Shown here one piece after another: positions 25,927 through 35,426 of a stretch of DNA of 48,303 nt. Location: positions 1-48,303 of the forward strand of contig CAMBFX010000003.1 in NCBI GenBank assembly GCA_945865695.1, written 5' to 3'. Within the stretch, counting starts at the first letter, position 1. Every line of letters starts with the position of its first letter. The notes below the pieces were generated by a model. It searched no databases and had not been told where the DNA came from. It saw nothing but the letters and a program-made list of their open reading frames with translations. This DNA comes from Chryseobacterium gleum (GTDB lineage: Bacteria; Bacteroidota; Bacteroidia; Flavobacteriales_D; UBA2798). Made by a program: the position numbers and the translations under genes.

Positions 25927-26835
25927 ATGAAAATTTTAGTAACTGGAGGAGCAGGTTTTATTGGGAGCCACTTAGTAAAAGCATTGGCTGATGCAGGACA
26001 TAAAGTAGTTGTAGCCGATATACTACTAAGGGGCAATAAAATTGATCAAGAAACTTTTTCGAAAATTGATTTTCACAAATCTGATGTCAAAGATATCAAG
26101 GCAATGATAGAATTATCAAAAGGATGTGGATTGATTTTTCATTTTGCTGCAGTTCTAGGTGTAGATGTAGTAGCTGATAATCCCGTTGAAACAATGGATA
26201 CGGAAGTGATTGGGATGAGAAATATTACCGAGGCAGCATTGATTAATGGAATTGATAAAATTATTTATGCCTCCACTAGTGGAATTTATGGCCATTCTGC
26301 CTTAAATCAAACAGTAACTGAAACTATTTCTGTAGATCCAAGAACTAGTTATGCTATTGCAAAACGATATAACGAAATTTATCTTGGAGCATTGAATGAT
26401 GAAAAAGGTTTGAATTCTATTTCACTTCGTTTTTTTAATGTTTACGGACCCGGGCAAGATAATCGAATGGTTGTTCCTCGATTCATTGAGCAAGCAAAAG
26501 TCAATGAAGCTATTACCGTGTTCGGAGAAGGAAAACAAACCCGTGATTTCACTTACATTGATGATGCAATCAAATCTTGTATGCTTCTGATGGAGCATGT
26601 TCAGGGAGCCGAAATTTATAACATCGCTCATGAAAGGGAAATAAATATTCTTGAATTAGCAGAGGCAATTAAAAAAACATTTGAAAGTAAATCAGAAATT
26701 AAATTTGTTGAAGCCCCTAAGAAAAGATATGATTATGAGGTTGGGAGAAGATGGGGAAATTCTGAAAAACTTTTTAAAAGGATTAATTATAAACCTAGCA
26801 CTTCATTAGAAATAGGTTTAAGAAAAATTTCGTAA
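25927..26835 (+). CDS. NAD-dependent epimerase/dehydratase (nucleotide-sugar SDR)
   Basis: This 302-residue extended SDR begins with the Rossmann motif VTGGAGFIGSHL. It has the catalytic ASTSGIYG segment and YAIAK (Tyr-x3-Lys), followed by FFNVYGPGQ, VFGEGKQTRDFTYIDD and YNIA. The pattern fits UDP-glucose 4-epimerases and related enzymes. The start is the ATG at 25927, which begins the Rossmann strand directly; a frame opening at 25900 would overlap the aminotransferase. With the preceding gene it probably forms a nucleotide-sugar pair. Confidence 0.92.
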   Translation: MKILVTGGAGFIGSHLVKALADAGHKVVVADILLRGNKIDQETFSKIDFHKSDVKDIKAMIELSKGCGLIFHFAAVLGVDVVADNPVETMDTEVIGMRNITEAALINGIDKIIYASTSGIYGHSALNQTVTETISVDPRTSYAIAKRYNEIYLGALNDEKGLNSISLRFFNVYGPGQDNRMVVPRFIEQAKVNEAITVFGEGKQTRDFTYIDDAIKSCMLLMEHVQGAEIYNIAHEREINILELAEAIKKTFESKSEIKFVEAPKKRYDYEVGRRWGNSEKLFKRINYKPSTSLEIGLRKIS

Positions 26836-26926
26836 TTCAAATCCAAAAATCAATTTTCACAATTTGGTTGAATTTAATATCATCAAATATTATTTGAGTT
26901 TTGACGATTTTAAATTAAATTTGAAC

Positions 26927-28552
26927 GTGATTTTAAGCCCGATAATTAAATTAGCCTATAAGTGCTTTCCTTTCCTGTTCCTTACAATAGGACTAAATGC
27001 GCAATTGCATATCAAAAGTGGCACGAGTTTACATATTTCAACCAATACCGTATTAAATATTGATATTCCATCTCAAAATTTTATCATTGATTCTGGAGCA
27101 TTCGTCATAAACGATGGAAAAATAATTTTAGGTGATTCAACCGATATCGATGAATTTTTAAATTATCCGATCATTGGACTTGGCACCGAAATGACGAGCC
27201 GCAACCTTAATCAATTATTGGGAGGAATAAATATTGGGGGGTTAGGTGTTGTATTTAATGATGATTACATTACTGGCATAACCACTTTGACTAGAGGACA
27301 TAATTATTTTACAATAACCGGTATTCAAGAATCGATTAAACGATGGTTTCATATTTCAACCACAGGAACTTTTCCAACAGGTTATTCTTTAACTTTAAAT
27401 TATGATTCTACTGAATTAAATGGAAATTATGCTCAACAGAACCGAGTCATAAGCACCAACGATACCACCCAAACTTGGACCTCTTTAGGTGGACTTGCCA
27501 ATGATACATTATTCAATGCAACGGCAACAATGGGTTCAGACCATTTTTATTCTATTCTATCTACTGGTATCAGAATTACATCCATTAATGATTCCATTTT
27601 TTGTGTTGGCGATTCATTACAAGTTGATTTTGCAGTAAACGGATTATTCAATTTCAATAATAATTTCGTCCTCCAAGTTTCCAATGAAAATGGCTCTTTT
27701 GCCGCACCCGTTTTACAGGATACAATTGCTACCGATACAATAAACTTCAACGTATCATTACCCTTACTTTTAACTGAGGGTGCAGGATATAAAATCAGAA
27801 TCATATCCACCAATCCTTTTATTTCTTCGGAATATTTAGACATCACCATTTACGAATTGCCTGTTATCAATGTGACGAACCTAAATAATCAATATTGCTC
27901 TAACGAATCTCCATCTGATATTGGAATAGTTCCATATGGTGGAGTTTATGATGTGAATTTTTTATTGAACGATTCTATTTATCCTACCATCGCTTCAATT
28001 GGTATGAACACATTCACCTATACTTTTACTTCCATTAACGGCTGTACTTCTATGTATGCCGATTCCACAGAAATTATTCCGGCCCCTGCAATACCTCTAA
28101 TCTATCTTTCCAACGACACTTTATTTTCGTCCTCTTTAAGCAACAACCAATGGTATCTTGATGGAAATATGATAACAGGCTCCAACGATTATTATATAAT
28201 TCCTGATTTTAACGGAATTTATGAAGTAGAAGTAACCAACTCCGGATGTTCAAGCATTTCAGATACCTTTTCATTCAACACACTTGAAATCGGAAAACAA
28301 TTAAACAATCAAATAATTGAAATTTATCCTAATCCTGCCTTTGATAATTTCATAACAATAAATACAGAAGAAAATAAAACCGAAATTAAAATAGAAATTT
28401 TCGATTCTCAGGGTAAATTTGTTTTTTCTACTAATGAAATTTCAAAGTCGGAAAACAAGATTGATATTACATCCTTGAGCTCAGGTATTTTTTTCATTCA
28501 TATTTTCACAGGGTCTGAATTTTTTATTAAGAAATTAGTAATTGTAAAATGA
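26927..28552 (+). CDS. T9SS type A sorting domain-containing secreted protein
   Basis: The protein ends in a type IX secretion sorting domain (residues about 470-541): YPNPAFDNFITI, a beta strand region, KIDITSLSSGIFFIHIF and a basic tail KKLVIVK. The body is beta-rich with many Asn, Thr and Ser residues and an Ig-like part (CVGDSLQVDFAVNG). No ATG precedes the signal sequence. The best starts are GTG at 26927 or TTG at 26921, giving a signal peptide ending in FLFLTIGLNAQ; the frame remains open to 26864. It would cross the outer membrane through PorT/Sov-type machinery and attach to the surface or be released. It is first of five genes linked by 4-bp overlaps. Confidence 0.85.
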   Translation: MILSPIIKLAYKCFPFLFLTIGLNAQLHIKSGTSLHISTNTVLNIDIPSQNFIIDSGAFVINDGKIILGDSTDIDEFLNYPIIGLGTEMTSRNLNQLLGGINIGGLGVVFNDDYITGITTLTRGHNYFTITGIQESIKRWFHISTTGTFPTGYSLTLNYDSTELNGNYAQQNRVISTNDTTQTWTSLGGLANDTLFNATATMGSDHFYSILSTGIRITSINDSIFCVGDSLQVDFAVNGLFNFNNNFVLQVSNENGSFAAPVLQDTIATDTINFNVSLPLLLTEGAGYKIRIISTNPFISSEYLDITIYELPVINVTNLNNQYCSNESPSDIGIVPYGGVYDVNFLLNDSIYPTIASIGMNTFTYTFTSINGCTSMYADSTEIIPAPAIPLIYLSNDTLFSSSLSNNQWYLDGNMITGSNDYYIIPDFNGIYEVEVTNSGCSSISDTFSFNTLEIGKQLNNQIIEIYPNPAFDNFITINTEENKTEIKIEIFDSQGKFVFSTNEISKSENKIDITSLSSGIFFIHIFTGSEFFIKKLVIVK

Positions 28553-29379
28553 GAATCCTATTAACCCTATCGTTTTTATGCTTGATAGTTTCGAGTGCTA
28601 TCGGACAGGTTGAATCATCAAATTCTATACTCTTCATTGATACTATAGCGTCAAATAATTTAGTAAAAGGAATAAAATCTGTCGAGTCTAAAAATGATGG
28701 AATAAATGTTTCCACACTTGTTTCCGGTCAATCGAATTATTCAAACGCAATAGGAACAAATAATCTTAGTGTCACTTTACCTTTTTCACCTTCAATTATC
28801 GAAGGATTCATAATTAATTTTAAGGTTCAAAATACCAACACAGATAGTATTTCACTTTCGGTTAATGGATCTAACAGTTATTCCGTTATTAAAAATTCTG
28901 GATTCCCAATTGATTCAGCACAATTTCAACCCGGACAAATTGTATCTGTTATTTTTAATGGAAATAAATTTGTTACATTAAGTAAATTATACAAACCCTG
29001 TAAAAAAGGTTTTGTATCTGTAAACGATGAGTTTTGTATTGATTCATTGCCAAGAAACATTTCAAGTTTCTTTCCCGCAGTTCAGAATTGTGGTAACGAT
29101 GATGCAATGTTATGTACCTGGAATCAATGGTATATTGCTTGCAATGATTCTTTAGCCAATGGTTCCTCCGGTTATCTTACCAATTTCGAATGGGTAAATG
29201 ATGCTGGAAATAATGGAGCTGATGCCAAAGTTGCGGGATATAATAACGATAATGCTTATTTAGGTTATGGGTGCAAAAAAAGTTATTCTTTGCCAACTAC
29301 TTTCACTTCGCTGAATTCGGCTACTGTAACCTCTGGAAACACTGTGAATATTCGTTATAGATGCTGTTATCGCAAATGA
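28549..29379 (+). CDS. Cysteine-rich secreted paralog 1 (tail-fibre-like plus lectin-like domain)
   Basis: This 276-residue protein has a signal peptide (MRILLTLSFLCLIVSSAIGQ). Residues about 75-145 show GFIINFKVQNTNTDSISLSV, then NG, FQPGQIVSVIFNGNKFVTL. That is the pattern of a small beta domain common in phage tail fibres (f-x3-NTg-x2-L-vNG ... G-qi-x-yng-f). The C-terminal region has eight cysteines: CKKGF, FCID, NCG, MLCTWNQWYIAC, GC and RCCYRK. The A-x-LC-x-W-x-x-W-x-x-AC core resembles the C-type-lectin/FGE fold. It shares this C-terminal region with the next two genes but has a longer insertion before RCCY. Function unknown; binding of a sugar or protein is the likeliest role. Confidence 0.7.
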   Translation: MRILLTLSFLCLIVSSAIGQVESSNSILFIDTIASNNLVKGIKSVESKNDGINVSTLVSGQSNYSNAIGTNNLSVTLPFSPSIIEGFIINFKVQNTNTDSISLSVNGSNSYSVIKNSGFPIDSAQFQPGQIVSVIFNGNKFVTLSKLYKPCKKGFVSVNDEFCIDSLPRNISSFFPAVQNCGNDDAMLCTWNQWYIACNDSLANGSSGYLTNFEWVNDAGNNGADAKVAGYNNDNAYLGYGCKKSYSLPTTFTSLNSATVTSGNTVNIRYRCCYRK

Positions 29380-30143
29380 AAAAAATAATTTACATATCAA
29401 TTTACATTTTTTCGCTGATTCAAGCAGAGGCTCAAGTAACTATTGATCATAAATTAATCATGACATCGCTTGATTCAAACGAACGAATCATCTCTGGAAT
29501 TTCTGCTGCAATTGACACTAGTGATTTAGTGCCAGTAACTGATTTAATCGATAATAGATTATTATTTTCGAGCGTTAATGGCAATGATAGTCTTCTATTA
29601 AATATACCCATGCAATATGAGTTAAATGAAGGAATGGGATTTTGGATTTCTCCTATTACTAATTCAGCAAATGCAACAATGATAACTCTTAATCAATTAA
29701 ATTATTTTCCCTTAAAAGATATCAATCAATCCAACGAAACCAATTGTTTAAAATCAAATGAAATAGAATGGATAATTTATGATGGTACTTCGTTTCAAGA
29801 AATATTTGAAGGATTCAAAACTTGTCCAACTGGTTATGTTGATGTGAATACAGAATATTGCATCCAAACAAACGAAAACACAGCGGCTAATTACTGGAAT
29901 GCTATTCAAGTTTGCGAAACAGATGGCGCAAAATTATGTAGTTGGGGTGAATGGTATTTTGCTTGTCAAAAAAGTGGATTGGGTCTATCAAATATGATTA
30001 ATAATTGGGAATGGACTGAATCTGCGAATAATCATGCTACATCAGTGCTTGCTCTTGGAAATGGAAGTTGTACAACTGCCGGAGAAAGCAATACACAAGT
30101 AGTAACTGTAAAAACTTATCGTTGTTGTTATAGAAAAAAATGA
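29376..30143 (+). CDS. Cysteine-rich secreted paralog 2
   Basis: This 255-residue protein starts at the ATG that overlaps the previous stop (ATGA), giving the signal peptide MKKIIYISIYIFSLIQAEAQ. The central part (GMGFWISPITNSANATMITL, and WIIYDGTSFQEI) is a more diverged form of the tail-fibre-like domain. The C-terminus has CPTGYVDVNTEYCIQ, AKLCSWGEWYFACQKSGLGL, NNWEWTE, GNGSCTT and YRCCYRKK. The eight cysteines shared with the other two paralogs imply up to four disulfides. It is the middle copy of three tandem paralogs. Confidence 0.72.
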   Translation: MKKIIYISIYIFSLIQAEAQVTIDHKLIMTSLDSNERIISGISAAIDTSDLVPVTDLIDNRLLFSSVNGNDSLLLNIPMQYELNEGMGFWISPITNSANATMITLNQLNYFPLKDINQSNETNCLKSNEIEWIIYDGTSFQEIFEGFKTCPTGYVDVNTEYCIQTNENTAANYWNAIQVCETDGAKLCSWGEWYFACQKSGLGLSNMINNWEWTESANNHATSVLALGNGSCTTAGESNTQVVTVKTYRCCYRKK

Positions 30144-30925
30144 AAATTCTTTTTTACATATCGTTTTCAGTCATTCAAATTATTTCGTGTGCTTATGATA
30201 GCTATGCACAAATAAGTCTATCGAAACCATTAATTTTAACTTCTGGGGGCGATTCTGCGAAAGTGGAAAATTTATATACACCCAATGAATTGAATGCAGG
30301 CTTAACAGTAGGATCTGTACAATCCAACCGATTTCTATATGCAACATCAACAGGAACCGACAGTATTTTTTTAAATTTATCTGTAGCACCTGATTCGCTA
30401 ATTTCAGGGCTGGTGATATATTTCAAATCGCAGGGAACAAATACGGATTCTGTTCATGTAACATTAGATAACACTAATTATTTTCCACTTTATAAAAACA
30501 TTAATCTTCCCCTTAAATCTGATGATATTCAATCAGGGCAAATGCTAGCAATTGGATTTGATGGAAATCATTTTCAATATTTGAATTATGAAAATAATGA
30601 TTGTCCTCCAGGATTTCTTGCCGTTACTTCTGAGTATTGCATTGAGATAAATGAGAGTGTGATTGAATTACCTTATTATGATGCCCTAATAGATTGCTAT
30701 TCTAAAAATGCGCGTATGTGTAACTGGGGGGAATGGCATTATGCCTGTGCAAGCATGGGTGCAAGCATTAGTAATATGACCAATAATTGGGAATATACAG
30801 ACGATGCCGGTAATGAAGTGAATATGGTGAGAATTTGCGGAAATGGAAGTTGTACAGCCTCCGGATTGCAGAACATTCCAGTTAATTTACCAAAAAAACA
30901 CCGCTGTTGTTATTCTAGAAAATGA
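30140..30925 (+). CDS. Cysteine-rich secreted paralog 3
   Basis: This 261-residue protein has a signal peptide ending near YDSYAQ. It has the clearest tail-fibre-like domain of the three (GLVIYFKSQGTNTDSVHVTL, then IQSGQMLAIGFDGNHFQYL). The C-terminal region has CPPGFLAVTSEYCIE, ARMCNWGEWHYACASMG, NNWEYTDDAGN, GNGSCTA and HRCCYSRK, with nine cysteines: the eight shared ones plus one in RICGNGSC. It overlaps both neighbours by 4 bp. Confidence 0.72.
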   Translation: MKILFYISFSVIQIISCAYDSYAQISLSKPLILTSGGDSAKVENLYTPNELNAGLTVGSVQSNRFLYATSTGTDSIFLNLSVAPDSLISGLVIYFKSQGTNTDSVHVTLDNTNYFPLYKNINLPLKSDDIQSGQMLAIGFDGNHFQYLNYENNDCPPGFLAVTSEYCIEINESVIELPYYDALIDCYSKNARMCNWGEWHYACASMGASISNMTNNWEYTDDAGNEVNMVRICGNGSCTASGLQNIPVNLPKKHRCCYSRK

Positions 30926-32253
30926 AAATTTTCATTCATCATATCTTTATTTTTCTTTTTTTTCTTTGCCAATTATCAACGAAAGCAGAAATTAATTCTA
31001 AACCTGTAAAGTTGATTGGCAACCTAAAATCAAAATCTTTCGGACATAAAAAAATTCACATTTCCTCCTTTTATGGTACACAATTAATTCTTCTAGATTC
31101 AACTGTATCCGATAAAAATGGAACTTTTAAATTCCAGTTGAAAATTCCTAATCAATCGGGATATTACAGATTATCTATCGGTTCAACAAATTATACGGAT
31201 ATCATTTTATCACCAGGAGAAAATCCAATTATTGATTTTGAAAATGGCGAACTCAAGAATTGGCTGCAAGTGAAAAACAGCCATGAAAATAAAGCAATAC
31301 TTGAAAGTAGAATTATTTCCAAAAAGGCTGATTCAAAAACAACTATTTACAACGAACTGGTAAAAATTGCAAATGATTATCCTAATACATTTTTTTCCAA
31401 AACTACATTAGCCTATCTGCCTTATGAATATTTTTTGCCAGATACCTTTAGCTCCCCAGAAAAAAAAATAATCCATATTCAAAATCATTATTTCGATAAA
31501 GTTGATTTCAGTACCAACGAACTGATGTATTCTACATTACTACCTAATATTTTCATGCGGTATCTTGAAAATTACACTCAGTATGATGAAGAAGGATTTA
31601 AAGCGTCGGTTGATATTATTATGAAAAAAGTGAGCGTGAATGAGGACATCAGTGCTTTTACCTTAGATTTTCTTATTCAACTTTTTAAAAAAGTAGGGCC
31701 TGAAATAATTTTAGAATATGTAATTGAAAATTACTATTTCGTCAACTCATGTGGAGATTCAAAACAGTTCAATCAAGAAACTATACAAATCATTAAAGAT
31801 TACGGCAACCTTTCCGAAGGCAATATTGTTCCCGATTTCTATTACCGTGAATTCAATTGGGAAAATAACACATTCTCCGATTCTACCTCAATATATAAAT
31901 TGTGTGAAAAGAATAAATTAGTTCTTCTTGTATTTTGGTCATCCCATTGCCAATTCTGCGCCTTAAAATCTATTTTTTGGAATGAATTATTTGATCGCTA
32001 CGATAAAAAAGGATTGGAAATAATTTATATTTCACTCGACTCCGAAATAAACGATTTGACTAACGGTATCCGAGAAAAAAAACTGAACGGAAAACATGTT
32101 TGCGACTTCAATGGATGGCAAGGATCTATCGTACAAAAATTGAAAATAAACAGAACACCTTATCTGGTTTTATTATCGAACGAAGGAAAAATAATTTTGA
32201 AAGATAAAGGAGATCAACAAATCAATTCGTATCTCTCCAATTATCTTGATTGA
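30922..32253 (+). CDS. TlpA-like thioredoxin-fold protein with DUF4369-like N-terminus
   Basis: This 443-residue protein has a signal peptide (residues 1-22) and then a beta-rich domain (KLIGNLKSKSFGHKKIHIS, LLDSTVSDKNGTFKFQL) of the kind called DUF4369 in Bacteroidota. A helical middle follows, then a thioredoxin domain from about residue 325. The active site is CQFC at 343-346 in LVFWSSHCQFC, and the cis-Pro is in RTPYLVLL. It acts in the periplasm as a thiol-disulfide protein. Translational coupling to three cysteine-rich secreted proteins suggests that it forms or repairs their disulfides. Its 3' end overlaps the opposing GT4 gene by 32 bases, tail to tail. Confidence 0.88.
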   Translation: MKIFIHHIFIFLFFLCQLSTKAEINSKPVKLIGNLKSKSFGHKKIHISSFYGTQLILLDSTVSDKNGTFKFQLKIPNQSGYYRLSIGSTNYTDIILSPGENPIIDFENGELKNWLQVKNSHENKAILESRIISKKADSKTTIYNELVKIANDYPNTFFSKTTLAYLPYEYFLPDTFSSPEKKIIHIQNHYFDKVDFSTNELMYSTLLPNIFMRYLENYTQYDEEGFKASVDIIMKKVSVNEDISAFTLDFLIQLFKKVGPEIILEYVIENYYFVNSCGDSKQFNQETIQIIKDYGNLSEGNIVPDFYYREFNWENNTFSDSTSIYKLCEKNKLVLLVFWSSHCQFCALKSIFWNELFDRYDKKGLEIIYISLDSEINDLTNGIREKKLNGKHVCDFNGWQGSIVQKLKINRTPYLVLLSNEGKIILKDKGDQQINSYLSNYLD

Positions 32254-33361
32254 TTTTTATAAATAAATCATGATGCATTTTAGCCAATTTTTTCCAAGTA
32301 AATCCTTCTGCCACTTTTTTCCTGGAGTTTTCTCCTAATATTTTCTTTTTATCCGATTTCAATAAAGAAAAATCTTTTAGGGCATCACAGACCGCTGCTG
32401 CGTCATTTCGTTGTATCAAATAACCTGTTTCTTGGTTTATTAATTCTGATGTGCCACCAACATCTGAAACAATCACCGGTAATCCGAACGACATTGCCTC
32501 CAGAACCACGGTAGGCATTCCTTCAAATAAAGTTGGTAACAAAAAAACATCTGCTTCTAAATATTTTTGCTTCAATTCTTCATCCGATAGAAATCCTAAC
32601 AACTCAACATGGTGAAATGAATTGTTTTTTTTATAATATTCGAACAAAGGCCCCTTACCTCCGAGCATGAAATGAAAAGAGGAACTTTCTTTTTCATTAG
32701 CTAATTTTTGTACTGCATCAAAAAGAATATGAATACCCTTATTTTTGACAAAACGCGCCATAAAAAAAACTTTGATAGGCTCACCTGAGTCTTGGTAGTG
32801 CAATTTGAATTCGGTTGGTAATTCAACTGCGTTGGGTAAAAAAACTATTTTATCCGCAAATCCATTTTTCTTTAAAATATCCGTGAGATGACCGCCTTCG
32901 GAAGCTATATATTTTGAATTCTTAAAAATTTTGCGTTGAATCGTTTTAAATAAAAAACCAATTAGCTTTTCTTTAAATCCAATGGCTTGAAATGATTCTA
33001 AGCCATGTGGATTATTAATTAGAATTCGTTTAAATCTTTTTGCATTTTTCCATACTGTTAAACCTTGCGCATAAATTATATCTGGTTTAATTCTATCTAA
33101 TTCTTCCGAAATTCGTTGCGAATATTTATAGGTTTCCAACAGATAATTTCTAGAAATCTGTATAGGCTTAATAAAATGTTCAATAAGATTTACGTCTTGA
33201 AAAACTTCAAAATCGTGAGGATGCAGAATGTGTATTTCTAAATCTTGGTAATTTGCAAGTTCACGTAAAAGTAATGCAGAATGTCGTTGAATTCCTCCTA
33301 TTGAATGTGGAAAAATTCCATCGGTGCAAAAGGCGATTTTTATTTTTGTTCCTTCAGCCAT
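32222..33361 (-). CDS. Glycosyltransferase family 4 protein
   Basis: This 379-residue GT-B enzyme has the N-terminal GIFPHSIGGIQRHSALLLREL pattern typical of GT4. Later parts are NAVELP, FFMARFVKNKGIHILFDA, GKGPL and LLPTLFEGMPTVVLEAMSFG with the E-x7-E motif, then SDVGGTSELI. All expected motifs are intact. It is the last gene of a minus-strand run and overlaps the epimerase gene by 22 bases. Confidence 0.94.
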   Translation of the reverse strand: MAEGTKIKIAFCTDGIFPHSIGGIQRHSALLLRELANYQDLEIHILHPHDFEVFQDVNLIEHFIKPIQISRNYLLETYKYSQRISEELDRIKPDIIYAQGLTVWKNAKRFKRILINNPHGLESFQAIGFKEKLIGFLFKTIQRKIFKNSKYIASEGGHLTDILKKNGFADKIVFLPNAVELPTEFKLHYQDSGEPIKVFFMARFVKNKGIHILFDAVQKLANEKESSSFHFMLGGKGPLFEYYKKNNSFHHVELLGFLSDEELKQKYLEADVFLLPTLFEGMPTVVLEAMSFGLPVIVSDVGGTSELINQETGYLIQRNDAAAVCDALKDFSLLKSDKKKILGENSRKKVAEGFTWKKLAKMHHDLFIKINQDNWRDTN

Positions 33362-34242
33362 TGTGTGGTCTTTTCAATACCCTTCAAAATTGAATGAGTT
33401 GGTGCATAACCCAGTTTTTGAATATTACTTATGTCTGCGCGCCAATTAGAAGGATCTCCATCTCTACCCGATCCAGAAAATTTGCAAGACAATTCGTTTG
33501 AAATATTCTCACAAAACAATTTTGAAACATATTCGATTGAAATTTCTTCCCCGTTCGCAATATTATAATAAGACAATATTTTTTCATTGGTAAAAGCAAT
33601 CAATCGTATGGCTTCAAATAAATCATCGATATAAATAAAATCTCTTGTTTCCTTACCTGAACCAAACATTTCAATACAATTTGAAAGTCGACTTTTTCGA
33701 TACATATCCCAAAATATTTGTTTTTTCAATCCAGGTCCATAAGCAGAAAAAATTCGAAGTGAAGTGGCCTCCATTCCAAAATAATTTCTGAATTGATTAA
33801 CGATCATCTCACTCATCAATTTATGATTACCATAGGGAGAAATTGGATGAGCTTCTGCCGTCTCGCTAATTGGAAGTGACGATGGATTACCATAAACTGC
33901 GGCGCTAGATAAATTAATGAATCTAGTTCCGGAATGATTTTTCCATAATTCATTTAAAATTCTAAAAACAATTCTAGTATTCAATTCATAATCCAAGAAG
34001 GGATTTTCAAATGAATAAGGAACCGATGCAGAGCCTGCACAATTGATACAAATATCATATTTGTGGGAGAATATTTCATCCGGAGAATTTTCAAGTAAAG
34101 TATGATTAAAAAATCGTTTGAGCGTTTTAATTTCCGGACTTTGTATATCACATCCATAGACATCATGGCCTAACTCCAGAAATTTTTGAGTGAGCGAGGA
34201 TCCGATAAATCCATTGCATCCGAAAATCAAAATACTTTTCAT
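33340..34242 (-). CDS. NAD-dependent epimerase/dehydratase family protein
   Basis: This 300-residue extended SDR has LIFGCNGFIGSSL (the Rossmann glycine motif), INLSSAAVYG with the catalytic Ser, PYGNHK as the Tyr-x3-Lys, then LRIFSAYGPG, MFGSGKETRDFIYIDD and YYNIANG. It likely makes or interconverts a nucleotide sugar for the glycosyltransferases around it. It overlaps the upstream GT4 gene by 4 bp. Confidence 0.92.
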   Translation of the reverse strand: MKSILIFGCNGFIGSSLTQKFLELGHDVYGCDIQSPEIKTLKRFFNHTLLENSPDEIFSHKYDICINCAGSASVPYSFENPFLDYELNTRIVFRILNELWKNHSGTRFINLSSAAVYGNPSSLPISETAEAHPISPYGNHKLMSEMIVNQFRNYFGMEATSLRIFSAYGPGLKKQIFWDMYRKSRLSNCIEMFGSGKETRDFIYIDDLFEAIRLIAFTNEKILSYYNIANGEEISIEYVSKLFCENISNELSCKFSGSGRDGDPSNWRADISNIQKLGYAPTHSILKGIEKTTQWLKEQK

Positions 34243-35426
34243 TTGTTTTTTATCTCCTTTACAATCGCTGTAATCTTTGCCGCCACGTGTTGCCAGGTAA
34301 AATTAGAAATAATCTTGTTATGAAAGCCTCTTCCCAATCTTTCCCTCAAAGCTGAATCATCCAATAGCTTAATAATCGCGTCTGATAAGTCATTTGGTCC
34401 TTTATCAATCAATATTCCGTCAATTCCATCCTGAAGTACATCTTTCAAAGGTAAATAATTGGGGGCAATTACAGCTTTACTATGTAAACCGTACTCAAAT
34501 ATTTTAATTGGTGAACCATACCAATTGCTATCTGGCATAACGGTGATTTCCATTTTTCGAATAAAACTATGAACGTATCGATGCTCCACCGATCCTACCC
34601 AGATAATACAATGATCTAAACCCAACTGAGTTGATTTCTGTTTATAGTGTTGAAGATTCTGTCCTCCTCCAACAATCAAAAAAATAAAATCACTTCGCTT
34701 TTTTGATAAAATTTCTGCGGCATCAATCAATCTATCGATTCCATGCCAAGGAGCAATTGATCCAACAAATCCAATTATAATTTTTTCAGATGGTAAAGAA
34801 ATAGTTTTGGGTAGAACAAAATCTTCATTCAATGAGGAGTTATCGACAGCATTTGGAATTACAACTATTTTTTCAGCACAAATGGGTAGTTTTTTTGCGA
34901 AATATTCTTTTAATGCAGTCGATACAACGATTAGGCTAGAAGTGAGCTTGAGGTATTCTATTTCACGCTTTCTTGCACGTTTCATCAATAATGATTTTCC
35001 TTGCAGCACTACTCTTTCCTCTGTGAAAGGAGAATTGATTTCTGCAATATGGGTTACTTTTTTATTTTTACAAGCCAACACTCCTGATAATTGAAAATAA
35101 TTCGCTCTTTCATATACAAAATCGGGTAGAAATTCTGAAATTCTTTTTTCAAGTTGCTTTTGAATGCTTATGTCTGCTCGCCATAAACTTAAATCCTTCA
35201 AAGTCTCCCAAATAACGGCAGGTAATAATCGTTTGATAAAAAAATATTTACCTTTTGTTGTGATTTGAGATGGCTTGTCAATGGTTTTTTCTCCTCCTAC
35301 AATGAATGTTTCTACCGTATGACCTTCTTTTCGCAACGCTTCAATTACCTTTCTCATATGTGTAGCATAGCCCGCCTGGTCGTTTAAGCCTAAAAAGGGA
35401 TGAGGTGAAAAATATAAAATTCTCAT
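34239..35426 (-). CDS. Glycosyltransferase family 4 protein
   Basis: This 395-residue GT-B enzyme opens with ILYFSPHPFLGLNDQAGYATHM. The C-terminal domain has PNAVDNSS, IGFVGSIAPWHGIDRLIDAA and VGGG. At the E-x7-E position it has SPIKIFEYGLHSKAV, in which only the second Glu is kept, as in one known GT4 subgroup. It is linked to both neighbours by 4-bp overlaps. Confidence 0.93.
   Translation of the reverse strand: MRILYFSPHPFLGLNDQAGYATHMRKVIEALRKEGHTVETFIVGGEKTIDKPSQITTKGKYFFIKRLLPAVIWETLKDLSLWRADISIQKQLEKRISEFLPDFVYERANYFQLSGVLACKNKKVTHIAEINSPFTEERVVLQGKSLLMKRARKREIEYLKLTSSLIVVSTALKEYFAKKLPICAEKIVVIPNAVDNSSLNEDFVLPKTISLPSEKIIIGFVGSIAPWHGIDRLIDAAEILSKKRSDFIFLIVGGGQNLQHYKQKSTQLGLDHCIIWVGSVEHRYVHSFIRKMEITVMPDSNWYGSPIKIFEYGLHSKAVIAPNYLPLKDVLQDGIDGILIDKGPNDLSDAIIKLLDDSALRERLGRGFHNKIISNFTWQHVAAKITAIVKEIKNK

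Noticed and set aside
27547-27849. 100-codon minus-strand frame opposite the T9SS protein gene
   Set aside because: The sense frame is continuous to a clear sorting domain; the antisense frame has no recognisable feature.
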